From Georgenia sp. EYE_87 (GTDB lineage Bacteria > Actinomycetota > Actinomycetes > Actinomycetales > Actinomycetaceae), in assembly GCF_023148685.1 (NCBI RefSeq), contig NZ_JAHXNL010000003.1, forward strand, positions 164,379 through 228,378: a stretch of 64,000 bases of DNA. Direction: 5' to 3'. Of this stretch, positions 24,762 to 31,995 are shown piece by piece. The notes below the pieces were generated by a model. That model was not told the DNA's origin and ran no database searches. It saw only the letters and a program-made list of their open reading frames with translations. Numbering within the stretch: the first letter of the stretch is position 1; each line of letters starts with the position of its first letter. The position numbers and the translations under genes were made by a program.

Positions 24762-25654
24762 TGGCCACGACCCTCGCCGTCCCCGGCACCGCCTCGGCGG
24801 CGGCCAGGCGGCCCGCGACGCCGCGCGGCCGCCGAACCGGCGGCGTGCGCGCGGCGCTCACGTCGACCCTGCTGTGGGTCTACGCCGCCGTCGCGATCCT
24901 GCCGCTGCTGACCATGGTGCTGAACTCCTTCCGCACCAACCAGGAGCTGGTGTCCGAGCCGCTCGGCCTGCCCGCCGAGCCGAGCCTGGCGGCGTACCAG
25001 GAGGCGTGGATCGAGGCGTCGTTCTCGACCTACTTCTGGAACTCGATCGTGGTGACGGTGGGCTCGGTCGCGCTCTCGACGGTCGTGTCGCTCCTGGCGG
25101 CCTACGCCCTGGCCCGCAGCCGCTCGCGGCTCATGGGGGTGATCGAGCAGGTCTTCGTCTCCGGGCTGATGATGCCGGTGTTCCTCATGATCGTGCCGAT
25201 CTTCTACCTCCTCGACGCGATCGGGATGGTCTCGACCCGCACCGGGCTGGTGCTCGTCTACGCCGCGGTGTCGATCCCGTTCTCGGTGTTCGTGCTCGGC
25301 ACGTTCTTCCGGCAGCTGCCCGGCGAGCTCGAGGAGGCCGCGCGCATCGACGGGGCCGGGCCGCTGCGGATGTTCTGGTCCGTGATGCTCCCGCTGGTGC
25401 GGCCCGCGGTGGCCACGGTGGTGGTCTTCCGGTTCGTGCCGATCTGGAACGACTTCTTCTACCCGCTGATCCTGGTGCGCGACCGCACGAGGTACACGCT
25501 GCCGGTGGGCCTGACGACGTTCTTCGGCGAGTACCAGACCAGCTGGTCCACGCTCTTCGCGGGGCTGGTGATCGCCACGCTCCCGCTGGTGGTGCTGTTC
25601 CTGCTCGCGACCAAGCAGATCATCTCCGGCCTCACCGCCGGCATGGGCAAGTAG
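24761..25654 (+). CDS. Sugar ABC transporter permease (MalG type)
   Basis: A 297-residue permease with six predicted helices; EAA loop ELEEAARIDGAGPLRMFWSVMLP near residue 195. ATG 24761 overlaps the previous stop (TGATG) and has GGAGG eight bases upstream. It ends the operon: no ATPase or catabolic enzyme follows, only a repeat-rich stretch that may terminate transcription. Confidence 0.9.
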   Translation: MATTLAVPGTASAAARRPATPRGRRTGGVRAALTSTLLWVYAAVAILPLLTMVLNSFRTNQELVSEPLGLPAEPSLAAYQEAWIEASFSTYFWNSIVVTVGSVALSTVVSLLAAYALARSRSRLMGVIEQVFVSGLMMPVFLMIVPIFYLLDAIGMVSTRTGLVLVYAAVSIPFSVFVLGTFFRQLPGELEEAARIDGAGPLRMFWSVMLPLVRPAVATVVVFRFVPIWNDFFYPLILVRDRTRYTLPVGLTTFFGEYQTSWSTLFAGLVIATLPLVVLFLLATKQIISGLTAGMGK

Positions 25655-25677
25655 GGCCTCGGACGCAACCCACATCG

Positions 25678-25811
25678 CCGAGGTCTGCCGTTCGGGGCGA
25701 GGTCTGCAGCTCCAGCGGCAGACCTCGGCGGTGAACGGGAGACCTCGGCGGTCAGGGACAGACCTCGACGTGAGCGGCAGAGCTCGGCGGTCACGGACAG
25801 ACCTCGGACGG
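25678..25811. repeat. Inverted plus tandem copies of a CAGACCTCGGCGGT unit
   Basis: Between the ABC operon and the MFS gene, two copies in reverse orientation (from 25678) are followed by five forward copies of CAGACCTCGGCGGT-like units with starts at 25719, 25739, 25759, 25778 and 25798, a 19-20-bp period. The 13-bp segment 25678-25690 is exactly complementary to 25716-25728, so a large hairpin can form after the permease stop. Possible terminator or dispersed intergenic repeat. Confidence 0.75.
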
Positions 25812-25896
25812 GGGCCAGGGCAGGGGACCGCACTGGGCGGCGGACCTCACATGGCGCCGGGCAGCTTCCGGGCCGGAACGCCAGCTCGGGGGTGCG

Positions 25897-27126
25897 ATGA
25901 TCTCCTCCGCCATGTCCGCTCCCCGTCCCACGACCGCCCTGCCCCGCGAGATCTGGGTGCTCGTCTGCGCCGCTTTCGTCATCGCCATGGGCTACGGCCT
26001 CGTCGCCCCGGTGCTCCCGCAGTTCGCCCGCAGCTTCGACGTGGGGGTGACCGCCGCGTCGGTGGTGGTCAGCGTCTTCGCGTTCTTCCGGCTCGTCTTC
26101 GCCCCGGTGGGCGGCAGGCTCATCGGACGGCTCGGCGAACGTCCGGTGTACCTCGTCGGCCTGCTGGTGGTCGCGGGCTCCACCGCGGCCACCGCGTTCG
26201 CGCAGAGCTACGCCCAGCTGCTCGTATTTCGGGGGCTCGGCGGCATCGGCTCGACGATGTTCACCGTCTCGGCGATGGGGCTGATCGTCCGCCTCGCACC
26301 GCCGACGGCGCGCGGCCGGGCGTCCTCGGCGTACGGCACCGCGTTCCTGCTGGGCAACATCGGCGGGCCCCTGGTCGGCGGCCTGCTCGCGGAGGCCGGG
26401 CTGCGCGTGCCCTTTCTCGTCTACGCCGCCTCGCTGCTCGTCGCCACCGCTGTGGTCGCCGTCTTCCTGCGGCCGGCCGCGCTGCGCCCGCGGCCCGGTG
26501 CTGCGCCGCTGCCGGCGATGCGGCTGCAGGAGGCGCTCGCGCACCCCGCGTACCGCGCCGCGCTCGTCGCGGCATTCGCCAACGGATGGTCCAACTTCGG
26601 AGTACGGGTCGCCATCCTTCCCCTGTTCGCGGCGGCCAGCCTCGGGGCCGGCCCGTGGGCCGCCGGCGCCGCGCTCGCGGCCTTCGCCATCGGCAACACC
26701 GTCGCCCTGACGCCCTCGGGCCGGATCTCCGACGCGCGCGGCCGCAAGCCGCTGCTGGTGACCGGCCTGCTCGTCAACGGCGTGCTCACCGCCGCCCTCG
26801 GGCTGACCGGCCACCTGGTGGCCCTGCTGGTGGTCTCCGCCCTCGCCGGCGTGGGGGTCGGGATGCTCAACCCGGCGCAGCAGGCGACGGTGGCCGACGT
26901 GGTGGGCAGCGAGCGCACGGCCGGTCCGGTGCTCGCCGTGTTCCAGATGTGCAGCGACGCCGGGCAGATCCTCGGGCCCGTCCTCGCCGGGCTCCTGGTG
27001 GACCACACGGGCTACGGCGCCGCGTTCGCGCTGTCGGGCGCCATCACCTTCGTCGCCGCCCTGGTCTGGACGCGTGCTCCGGAGACCCATCCGGCGCGCA
27101 GCGAGCAGCGCCGCCCGCAGCACTGA
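25897..27126 (+). CDS. MFS transporter
   Basis: A 409-residue major-facilitator protein with 12 predicted helices. The motif-A region between helices 2 and 3 reads GGRLIGRLGERPVYLVG, and the second half repeats it as GRISDARGRKPLLVTG. ATG 25897 follows GGGGGTGCG; ATG 25912 is a possible alternative. This is a drug/proton or sugar efflux-type MFS protein; no substrate clue is present. It converges with the dehydrogenase gene, with only four bases between stops. Confidence 0.85.
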   Translation: MISSAMSAPRPTTALPREIWVLVCAAFVIAMGYGLVAPVLPQFARSFDVGVTAASVVVSVFAFFRLVFAPVGGRLIGRLGERPVYLVGLLVVAGSTAATAFAQSYAQLLVFRGLGGIGSTMFTVSAMGLIVRLAPPTARGRASSAYGTAFLLGNIGGPLVGGLLAEAGLRVPFLVYAASLLVATAVVAVFLRPAALRPRPGAAPLPAMRLQEALAHPAYRAALVAAFANGWSNFGVRVAILPLFAAASLGAGPWAAGAALAAFAIGNTVALTPSGRISDARGRKPLLVTGLLVNGVLTAALGLTGHLVALLVVSALAGVGVGMLNPAQQATVADVVGSERTAGPVLAVFQMCSDAGQILGPVLAGLLVDHTGYGAAFALSGAITFVAALVWTRAPETHPARSEQRRPQH

Positions 27127-27130
27127 GCCG

Positions 27131-28033
27131 TCAGATCGAGCGCTCCTCGACGTAGCGCTGCACCACCGAGCTGTCCAGGTCCCCGAGACCCTGCTCGGTG
27201 AGCTGCTCGTAGACCCGCTGCAGCACGGGCAGCTGCTCGACGGCGGTGCCCGTGCGCTCGGCCTCCGCGGCGGCGAAGGCGAGGTCCTTGATCATGAACC
27301 GCGCCGGGCTGGCCGGGGTGTGGTCGTGCGCGACCAGCCGGGACTTCTTGACCTCCAGGACGCGCGAGCCGGCGTAGCCGCCGCCGAGCAGGTCGAGCAA
27401 CCGGCCCAGGTCGAGGCCCGCGCGCTCGGCGATGACGCTCGCCTCGCCGAGCGCGACGGTGGTGGCGGCGACGATCAGCTGGTTGCAGGCCTTGGCCACC
27501 TGCCCGGCCCCGACCGGGCCCAGATGCACCGGGGTGCCCAGGGCCTCGAGCCACGGGAGCACCGTCGCGACGTCGTCGTCCGCGCCGCCGACCATGATCG
27601 AGAGCGTGCCGTCGGCGGCGCCCTCCACGCCGCCGGAGACGGGGGCGTCGACGACGGCGAGACGGCGGCCCGTCCGGTCGGCGAGGTCGCGGGCCAGGTC
27701 CCGTACGCCGTCGGGGGAGCTGGTCGAGGAGACCACGAGCACGGTGGGACCGGCGAGGCCGGCGAGGAGCCCGTCGTCGCCGTCGAGGATCTCGGCGAGC
27801 TCGGGAAGGTCCGGCAGCATCGTCAGGACTACCTCGCAGCGCGCGGCGACCTCGCGCGGCGTGGGGGCCCAGTGCGCACCGTCGGCGACGAGGCCGGCGG
27901 CGCTGGACTGACGGCGGCTGTTCACGACGAGGTCCACGCCGCGCTCGCGCGCCGCCCGCAGGAGGTGCGCCGCCATGGGGCGCCCCATCGCACCGAGCCC
28001 GATCAGCCCGACGTCCGCCCGCTGCTCCGACAT
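27131..28033 (-). CDS. NAD(P)-dependent beta-hydroxyacid dehydrogenase (HIBADH/GarR family)
   Basis: A 300-residue oxidoreductase. The N-terminal Rossmann motif GLIGLGAMGRPMAAHLL, the substrate-binding APVSGGVEGAADGTLSIMVGG and the catalytic GPVGAGQVAKACNQLI (Lys) are all in family order. Members reduce or oxidise 3-hydroxyisobutyrate, tartronate semialdehyde or similar. Start at ATG 28033 with AGGGGACGAG upstream. Its neighbours do not reveal the substrate. Confidence 0.88.
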   Translation of the reverse strand: MSEQRADVGLIGLGAMGRPMAAHLLRAARERGVDLVVNSRRQSSAAGLVADGAHWAPTPREVAARCEVVLTMLPDLPELAEILDGDDGLLAGLAGPTVLVVSSTSSPDGVRDLARDLADRTGRRLAVVDAPVSGGVEGAADGTLSIMVGGADDDVATVLPWLEALGTPVHLGPVGAGQVAKACNQLIVAATTVALGEASVIAERAGLDLGRLLDLLGGGYAGSRVLEVKKSRLVAHDHTPASPARFMIKDLAFAAAEAERTGTAVEQLPVLQRVYEQLTEQGLGDLDSSVVQRYVEERSI

Positions 28034-28145
28034 CTCGTCCCCTGTTCCTCGCGACCGGCGTGCCGGGGGCAGCCTAGAGTCCCGCGGCCAGCGCGGACGG
28101 CTGCTCCCAGTCCCGCGGCCACCACTGAGGCCGACCTGGGAACCG

Positions 28146-29255
28146 TCAGACCATCGTGGTACCGAAGGCCAGGCCGAGCGCGTAGGTGACCGCGGCGGCG
28201 CCGAACCCGATACCCAGCTGGCGCAGCGCGCGGCGCAGCGGCGGCGCCCCGGAGAGCACACCGACGACGGCGCCCGTCCCGAGCAGGGCGACGCCGACCA
28301 GTCCGGCGGCGAGACCGACCGCAGCGAGCCCGCTCAGGCCGAACAGGTACGGCAGGATCGGGATCAGCGCGCCGGAGGCGAAGAAGCCGAAGCTCGACAG
28401 CGCGGCGGACCAGCCGTTGCCGATCTCCTCGTAGGCGTGCACGACGTCGGCGGCCGGCATGCCCTGGCCCGCCTGCATGCGCGCCATCACGCCGGCCGCG
28501 TGCCCCTCGGCCTCCTCGGGCCCCATGCCGCGGGCCCGGTAGACGAGGGCCAGCTCGTTGGCGTCGACGTCGAGGGCGGGGATGGACTCGTGGGCGTCGG
28601 CGTCGGGGATGGAGGCCTCGAGGAGCTCGCGCTGCGAGCGGACGGAGACGTACTCCCCCGCGGCCATCGACAGGGCGCCGGCGAGCAGGCCGGCGACGCC
28701 GGTCACCAGGACGGTACCGGCGGGCACGCCGGTGGCGCCGACGCCGAGCACCAGCGCGAGGTTGGAGACGAGGCCGTCGTTGGCGCCGAAGACGGCGGCG
28801 CGGAAGGTGCCGGACATGCGGGCCCGGCCGCGGGTCGCCAGGGCGCGGACCACCTCGCCGTGCACGCGCTCGTCTGCGGCCATGGCGTCGGTGGCGTCGT
28901 CGTCGTCCGCGTAGGACGAGCGGGCCTCGGCGTTCTGCGCGAGCGCGAGGACGAACACGCCGCCGAAGGTGCGGGCGAGCCAGCCGAGCAGGCGGGTGCG
29001 CAGCGCGCCGCGGCCCGGCCGGCCGACCTGGTCGCCCAGCAGGTCCCGCCAGTGCTGCTCGTGGCGCCGTTCGGCGTCGGCGAGGCCGAGGAGGATCTCT
29101 CGCTCCTCACCCTCCCGCCGGGCGGCGAGGTGGCGGTAGACCGCACCCTCCGCCTGTTCGTCGGCGAGGTAGCGGCGCCAGCGGCGGACCTGCTCCCGGG
29201 TCGGCGTCCGGGCGGCGCGCTCGTCACCGCGCGGGGGCGTGGGTGAGGTGGACAT
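28146..29255 (-). CDS. mbfA: MbfA-type membrane ferritin: ferritin-like domain fused to VIT1/CCC1 transporter
   Basis: A 369-residue fusion. The first ~125 residues form a rubrerythrin/ferritin-like helical region with E-x2-H pairs (DEQAEGAVYRHLAARREGEE; ADAERRHEQHW). The remainder is a VIT1/CCC1 domain: RAAVFGANDGLVSNLALVLGV, then MAAGEYVSVRSQRELLEA, and three more C-terminal helices. MbfA proteins of rhizobia export iron and guard against peroxide stress. Start at ATG 29255 (12 residues after the longest frame's start). Iron or manganese export is likely. Confidence 0.85.
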   Translation of the reverse strand: MSTSPTPPRGDERAARTPTREQVRRWRRYLADEQAEGAVYRHLAARREGEEREILLGLADAERRHEQHWRDLLGDQVGRPGRGALRTRLLGWLARTFGGVFVLALAQNAEARSSYADDDDATDAMAADERVHGEVVRALATRGRARMSGTFRAAVFGANDGLVSNLALVLGVGATGVPAGTVLVTGVAGLLAGALSMAAGEYVSVRSQRELLEASIPDADAHESIPALDVDANELALVYRARGMGPEEAEGHAAGVMARMQAGQGMPAADVVHAYEEIGNGWSAALSSFGFFASGALIPILPYLFGLSGLAAVGLAAGLVGVALLGTGAVVGVLSGAPPLRRALRQLGIGFGAAAVTYALGLAFGTTMV

Positions 29256-29592
29256 ATCGCCATCGTCGCAGCCGCGCGAGACAGGCCCCAAGTCCCGCCG
29301 CGGTGGGGTTGCCCACTGTTCGCCGCCCCGAAAAGTCCGCGCCGAGTCGCCGAAAGATCGGTGTCGGCGTGCGGGTGCCGTCAGGCTGCGGTGGCCCGCA
29401 CGGCGGTGCCGGTCGACGGCGTGGCAGGCGCGCGGTCAGGCCGAGGTGCCCGCACCCTGCCGGCCGCCGTCGGCCACGCGGGAGCCGGCGGATCGGCCCG
29501 AGGCGTCCGCCGTCGGCGCGGCGGGGCCGCACGGACCAGGCCGAGGTGTCGGCACCGCGTCGGCCGCCGTCGGCACGGCGAGAGCCCGCGGA
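29256..29592. other. 337-bp intergenic stretch with imperfect 100-bp-spaced repeats
   Basis: No gene is supported. The right half is dominated by the direct repeat described at 29437-29610; the left part should contain the mbfA promoter, for which I see no clear boxes. Confidence 0.5.
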
Positions 29593-29610
29593 TCAGGCCG
29601 AGACGTCCCG
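29437..29610. repeat. Imperfect ~73-bp direct repeat at exactly 100-bp offset
   Basis: A unit beginning CAGGCCGAGGTG at 29437 and ending near 29510 is repeated from 29537 to about 29610 with scattered substitutions; both share GGCCGCCGTCGGC and a terminal GAGGCGTC/GAGACGTC. The second copy runs over the stop codon of the GNAT gene (29593), so the last codons of that protein may come from the repeat. Confidence 0.65.
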
Positions 29611-30255
29611 TCCCGGGTGGGCGGGGGACACATTGGCGGCGTCGCGCTCGTCGGACACACCGACTGTCCGGGCCTCCAGCCCGGCCCGGACCTGCGGCCA
29701 CTCGTCCGCGAGGATCGAGAAGACCACCGTGTCGCGGAAGGTGCCGTCGGCGCGGCGCTTGTGCCGGCGCAGGACGCCCTCGCGCACCGCCCCGAGCCGG
29801 GCGATGGCCGCCTGGGACCGGGCGTTCAGCACGTCCGTCTGGAGCCGGACCCGCCCGAGTCCGCAGTCGTCGAACGCGTGCGTGAGGATGGCCAGCTTCG
29901 TGGCCGGGTTGACGGCCGTGCCCCAGACGGCCGGGGCGTAGGCGGTCCAGCCCAGGTGCGCCGACTCGTTGGCGAGGTCGACGTCCCCGAGGCTCGAGGT
30001 GCCGACCAGCCTCCCGTCCCGCAGGCGCACCGCCCACGAGACGCGGTCCGCGGCGCCGAGCAGGTGGCCGGTGACGTAGCCGCGCATGGCCGCGGCGTCC
30101 ACCGGCCGCCCGACCGGACCGCCGCCGTAACCCGCGGCCCAGACGCGAGGATCGTCGAGGGCCGCGAAGAGGTCCGGCGCGTCGTCGGCCGTCAGCGGCG
30201 TGAGCTCGACGACGGCGTTGCGTAGGAGGACGGGCTGGGGCGCGCGGGCGGGCAT
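29593..30255 (-). CDS. GNAT acetyltransferase, RimJ/RimL-like
   Basis: A 220-residue GNAT protein. It starts with VELTPLTADDAPDLFAALDDPRVW and has the typical late block CGLGRVRLQTDVLNARSQAAIARLGAVREG followed by RDTVVFSILADEW, as in RimL-type N-terminal or small-molecule acetyltransferases. Start at ATG 30255. The target is unknown. The final ~25 residues are unusual for the family and overlap an intergenic repeat, suggesting repeat-driven extension of the C-terminus. Confidence 0.82.
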   Translation of the reverse strand: MPARAPQPVLLRNAVVELTPLTADDAPDLFAALDDPRVWAAGYGGGPVGRPVDAAAMRGYVTGHLLGAADRVSWAVRLRDGRLVGTSSLGDVDLANESAHLGWTAYAPAVWGTAVNPATKLAILTHAFDDCGLGRVRLQTDVLNARSQAAIARLGAVREGVLRRHKRRADGTFRDTVVFSILADEWPQVRAGLEARTVGVSDERDAANVSPAHPGRDVSA

Positions 30256-30364
30256 GACCGCAAGCGTAGGGCGCCCGGTCTCACGCACCGCCGGGGCGCC
30301 GACGACGCACGGGAACGCGGAGGCCTTCGACGAGGGCACCGCCGTCGGTGACTGCCGGGCACTC

Positions 30365-30657
30365 GGGAAGTCTGGTGTCGCTCTGGGGCACCGATCTTCC
30401 CCGATCCTCGTGGCTGGTGCCCGGGGGCCGGTGCCCGGGGCGGGCGGAGTGGCTCAGGTGACCGGCGTGGTTGGCCCACAGGCGGCCCGCCTGGTCGGCC
30501 CACTCGCGCCCAGGTCAGCCCGCCTTGCCCACTCGCGCCACGGTCAGCCCGCCTTCTCTACGTACCGGGGAAGTCTGGTGTCGCTCCGGGGCACCGATCT
30601 TCCCCGATCCTCGTGGCCGGCGCCCGGGGGCCGGTGCCCGGGGCGGCAGGAGTGGCT
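30365..30657. repeat. Duplicated 90-bp structured repeat
   Basis: Copy one is 30365-30454 and copy two 30568-30657, offset by 203 bp with only a handful of substitutions. Each copy can fold: GGGAAG near its left end pairs with CTTCCC about 32 bases later, with GGTG/CACC inside. Each contains GTCTGGTGTCG (30370-30380 and 30573-30583), an 11-mer that reappears on the opposite strand in the hairpin at 50197-50207. Confidence 0.8.
30499..30555. repeat. Tandem ~28-bp repeat
   Basis: CCCACTCGCGCC...GGTCAGCCCGCCTT occurs twice in a row (30499-30526 and 30528-30555), differing by a 1-base length change. It fills the gap between the two 90-bp elements. Confidence 0.65.
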
Positions 30658-30686
30658 GCGGTTGGCCCGCACGCTCAGGTGGCTGA

Positions 30687-30720
30687 GGCGGTCGGATCGC
30701 CGGGGCGGTCGGATCGCCGG
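30687..30720. repeat. Tandem 17-bp repeat
   Basis: GGCGGTCGGATCGCCGG is repeated exactly at 30687-30703 and 30704-30720, followed by a partial third copy. It precedes the ribose operon promoter by about 115 bases. Confidence 0.7.
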
Positions 30721-30836
30721 GGCGGTCGGCGGTGCCTGGCACGGTCGGGGAGGCGGGCGGGCAAGGCGCGATCGCCTGGGAACGGCCACCCGCGGATGCT
30801 CCCGGCGTGTGCGCGCGAGCGCTGCCGCGAACGCTC

Positions 30837-30865
30837 TTGACGCCGGATGTGGTCTGCCCCATACT
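30837..30865 (+). promoter_or_regulatory. Promoter of the ribose operon
   Basis: TTGACG (30837-30842) and CATACT (30860-30865) are separated by 17 bases, a good sigma-70-type promoter. The predicted transcript start (about 30872) lies within the palindromic operator that follows. Confidence 0.7.
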
Positions 30866-30867
30866 CG

Positions 30868-30895
30868 TGTAATCGATCCCATGGGAACGATTACA
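30868..30895. promoter_or_regulatory. 28-bp palindromic operator of the LacI-type ribose regulator
   Basis: TGTAATCG at 30868 and CGATTACA ending at 30895 enclose A-TCCCATGGGA-A; only the two A positions break symmetry. It can be read as two 14-base LacI-type sites back to back, each with a central CG. It covers the predicted transcript start, so bound regulator should block the promoter. Confidence 0.8.
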
Positions 30896-30927
30896 CAGAC
30901 CGAGCAGCGTGGCCGGGGAGGAAGTCA

Positions 30928-31995
30928 GTGCCGACGATCAAGGACGTTGCGCGCGCCGCGGGCGTGTCCACCGCGTCCGTCTCGCGCGTCCTGACCGACC
31001 ACCCCGCCACGTCCGCCGAGATGCGCGAGCGGGTCCTGGCCGCCGTCCAGGAGCTGAACTTCCGGCCCAACGCCGTCGCCCGCTCCCTCCGCAGCACCGG
31101 CACCCGCACCGTCGGCCTGGTGGTCTCGGACCTGATGAACCCCTACTTCACCGAGCTGGCGCGGGCGGTGGAGGACACCGCGCGCGCCGCCGGGTACTCC
31201 GTGATCGTCGGCAACGCGGACGAGGACCCCGCGCAGCAGGACCACTACATCCGGATCCTCCTCGAACGGCAGGTCGACGGGCTCATCGTCGTCCCCACCG
31301 TGGAGACCTCCCCGCTGCTGCGCGAGGCCGCGGACCTGAACCGGCACCTCGTCCTGGTGGACCGTCCCGCGGCCGACGTCGACGCCCCCACCGTGCTCGC
31401 GGACTCCTCCGCCGCCATCTCGGCGCTCGTCGACCACCTCGTGGCAACCGGGCGCACCGACCCGGCGATCATCACCGGCCCCGAGCACGCCGGCACCGCC
31501 CGGCTGCGGCTCGAGCACTTCCGCGCCGCCCTCGCCCGCCACGGCCTCGGGCTGCGGCCCGAGCGCGTGCAGCACGGCGACTTCCGGCCGGCCTCGGGCC
31601 ACGAGGCCATGGCGCACCTGCTCGCGATGCCGACGCCGCCCGACGCGGTGTTCGTGACCAACGGGTCCATGGCGCTCGGCGTGCTGCAGCTCCTGGCCGA
31701 GCGGCGCTCGACCGTCCCCGTGCGCATCCCCCAGGACCTCGCGCTCGCCGTGTTCGACGACATGCCGTGGTTCACGCTGCTCAGCCCCACCGTCACGGCG
31801 ATCGCCCAGCCGACGGCGCAGCTCGGCCAGCGCGCCATGGGGATGCTGCTCGCCCGCATCGCCGGCTCACCCGGAACCACCGATTCACCATCAACCACCG
31901 GTACACCCGGGACCGACGGCGGAGCGCCGCGTGCAGAGGCGCTGGAGTGCCGCCTGATCCTTCGCGAGTCCACTCTCCCGAGGAGGAGCGCATGA
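30928..31995 (+). CDS. rbsR: LacI-family regulator of the ribose operon
   Basis: A 355-residue LacI-type repressor. The HTH starts at residue 2 (PTIKDVARAAGVSTASVSRVL), followed by the hinge helix NAVARSLRSTGTRTVGLVV and a periplasmic-binding-protein-like effector domain. GTG 30928 is chosen because GGGGAGG lies just upstream and the HTH then begins at once, as in the family. First gene of the operon; its stop overlaps the rbsA start (ATGA). A Thr/Ser/Gly-rich insert (GSPGTTDSPSTTGTPGT) near residue 325 is atypical. Autoregulation through the palindrome at 30868-30895 is likely. Confidence 0.9.
   Translation: MPTIKDVARAAGVSTASVSRVLTDHPATSAEMRERVLAAVQELNFRPNAVARSLRSTGTRTVGLVVSDLMNPYFTELARAVEDTARAAGYSVIVGNADEDPAQQDHYIRILLERQVDGLIVVPTVETSPLLREAADLNRHLVLVDRPAADVDAPTVLADSSAAISALVDHLVATGRTDPAIITGPEHAGTARLRLEHFRAALARHGLGLRPERVQHGDFRPASGHEAMAHLLAMPTPPDAVFVTNGSMALGVLQLLAERRSTVPVRIPQDLALAVFDDMPWFTLLSPTVTAIAQPTAQLGQRAMGMLLARIAGSPGTTDSPSTTGTPGTDGGAPRAEALECRLILRESTLPRRSA

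Larger units (their letters stand above)
30256..30836. other. Repeat-dominated intergenic region before the ribose operon
   Basis: No gene is supported in this ~580-bp stretch. It contains the duplicated 90-bp element (30365-30657), a ~28-bp tandem pair (30499-30555) and a 17-bp tandem pair (30687-30720). Confidence 0.6.

Noticed and set aside
25655-25896. A cryptic mobile element between the ABC operon and the MFS gene
   Set aside because: There is repetition but no transposase fragment and no terminal repeats or target duplication.
30256-30836. Possible tRNA or small protein genes in the repeat region
   Set aside because: I saw no T-loop (GGTTCGAnTCC) or acceptor pairing, and the short frames are repeat translations without start signals.
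30909-31991. N-terminal extension of rbsA by about 360 codons
   Set aside because: The frame happens to be open through the LacI gene. The ATG at 31992 has a good ribosome site and begins the conserved ATPase domain.
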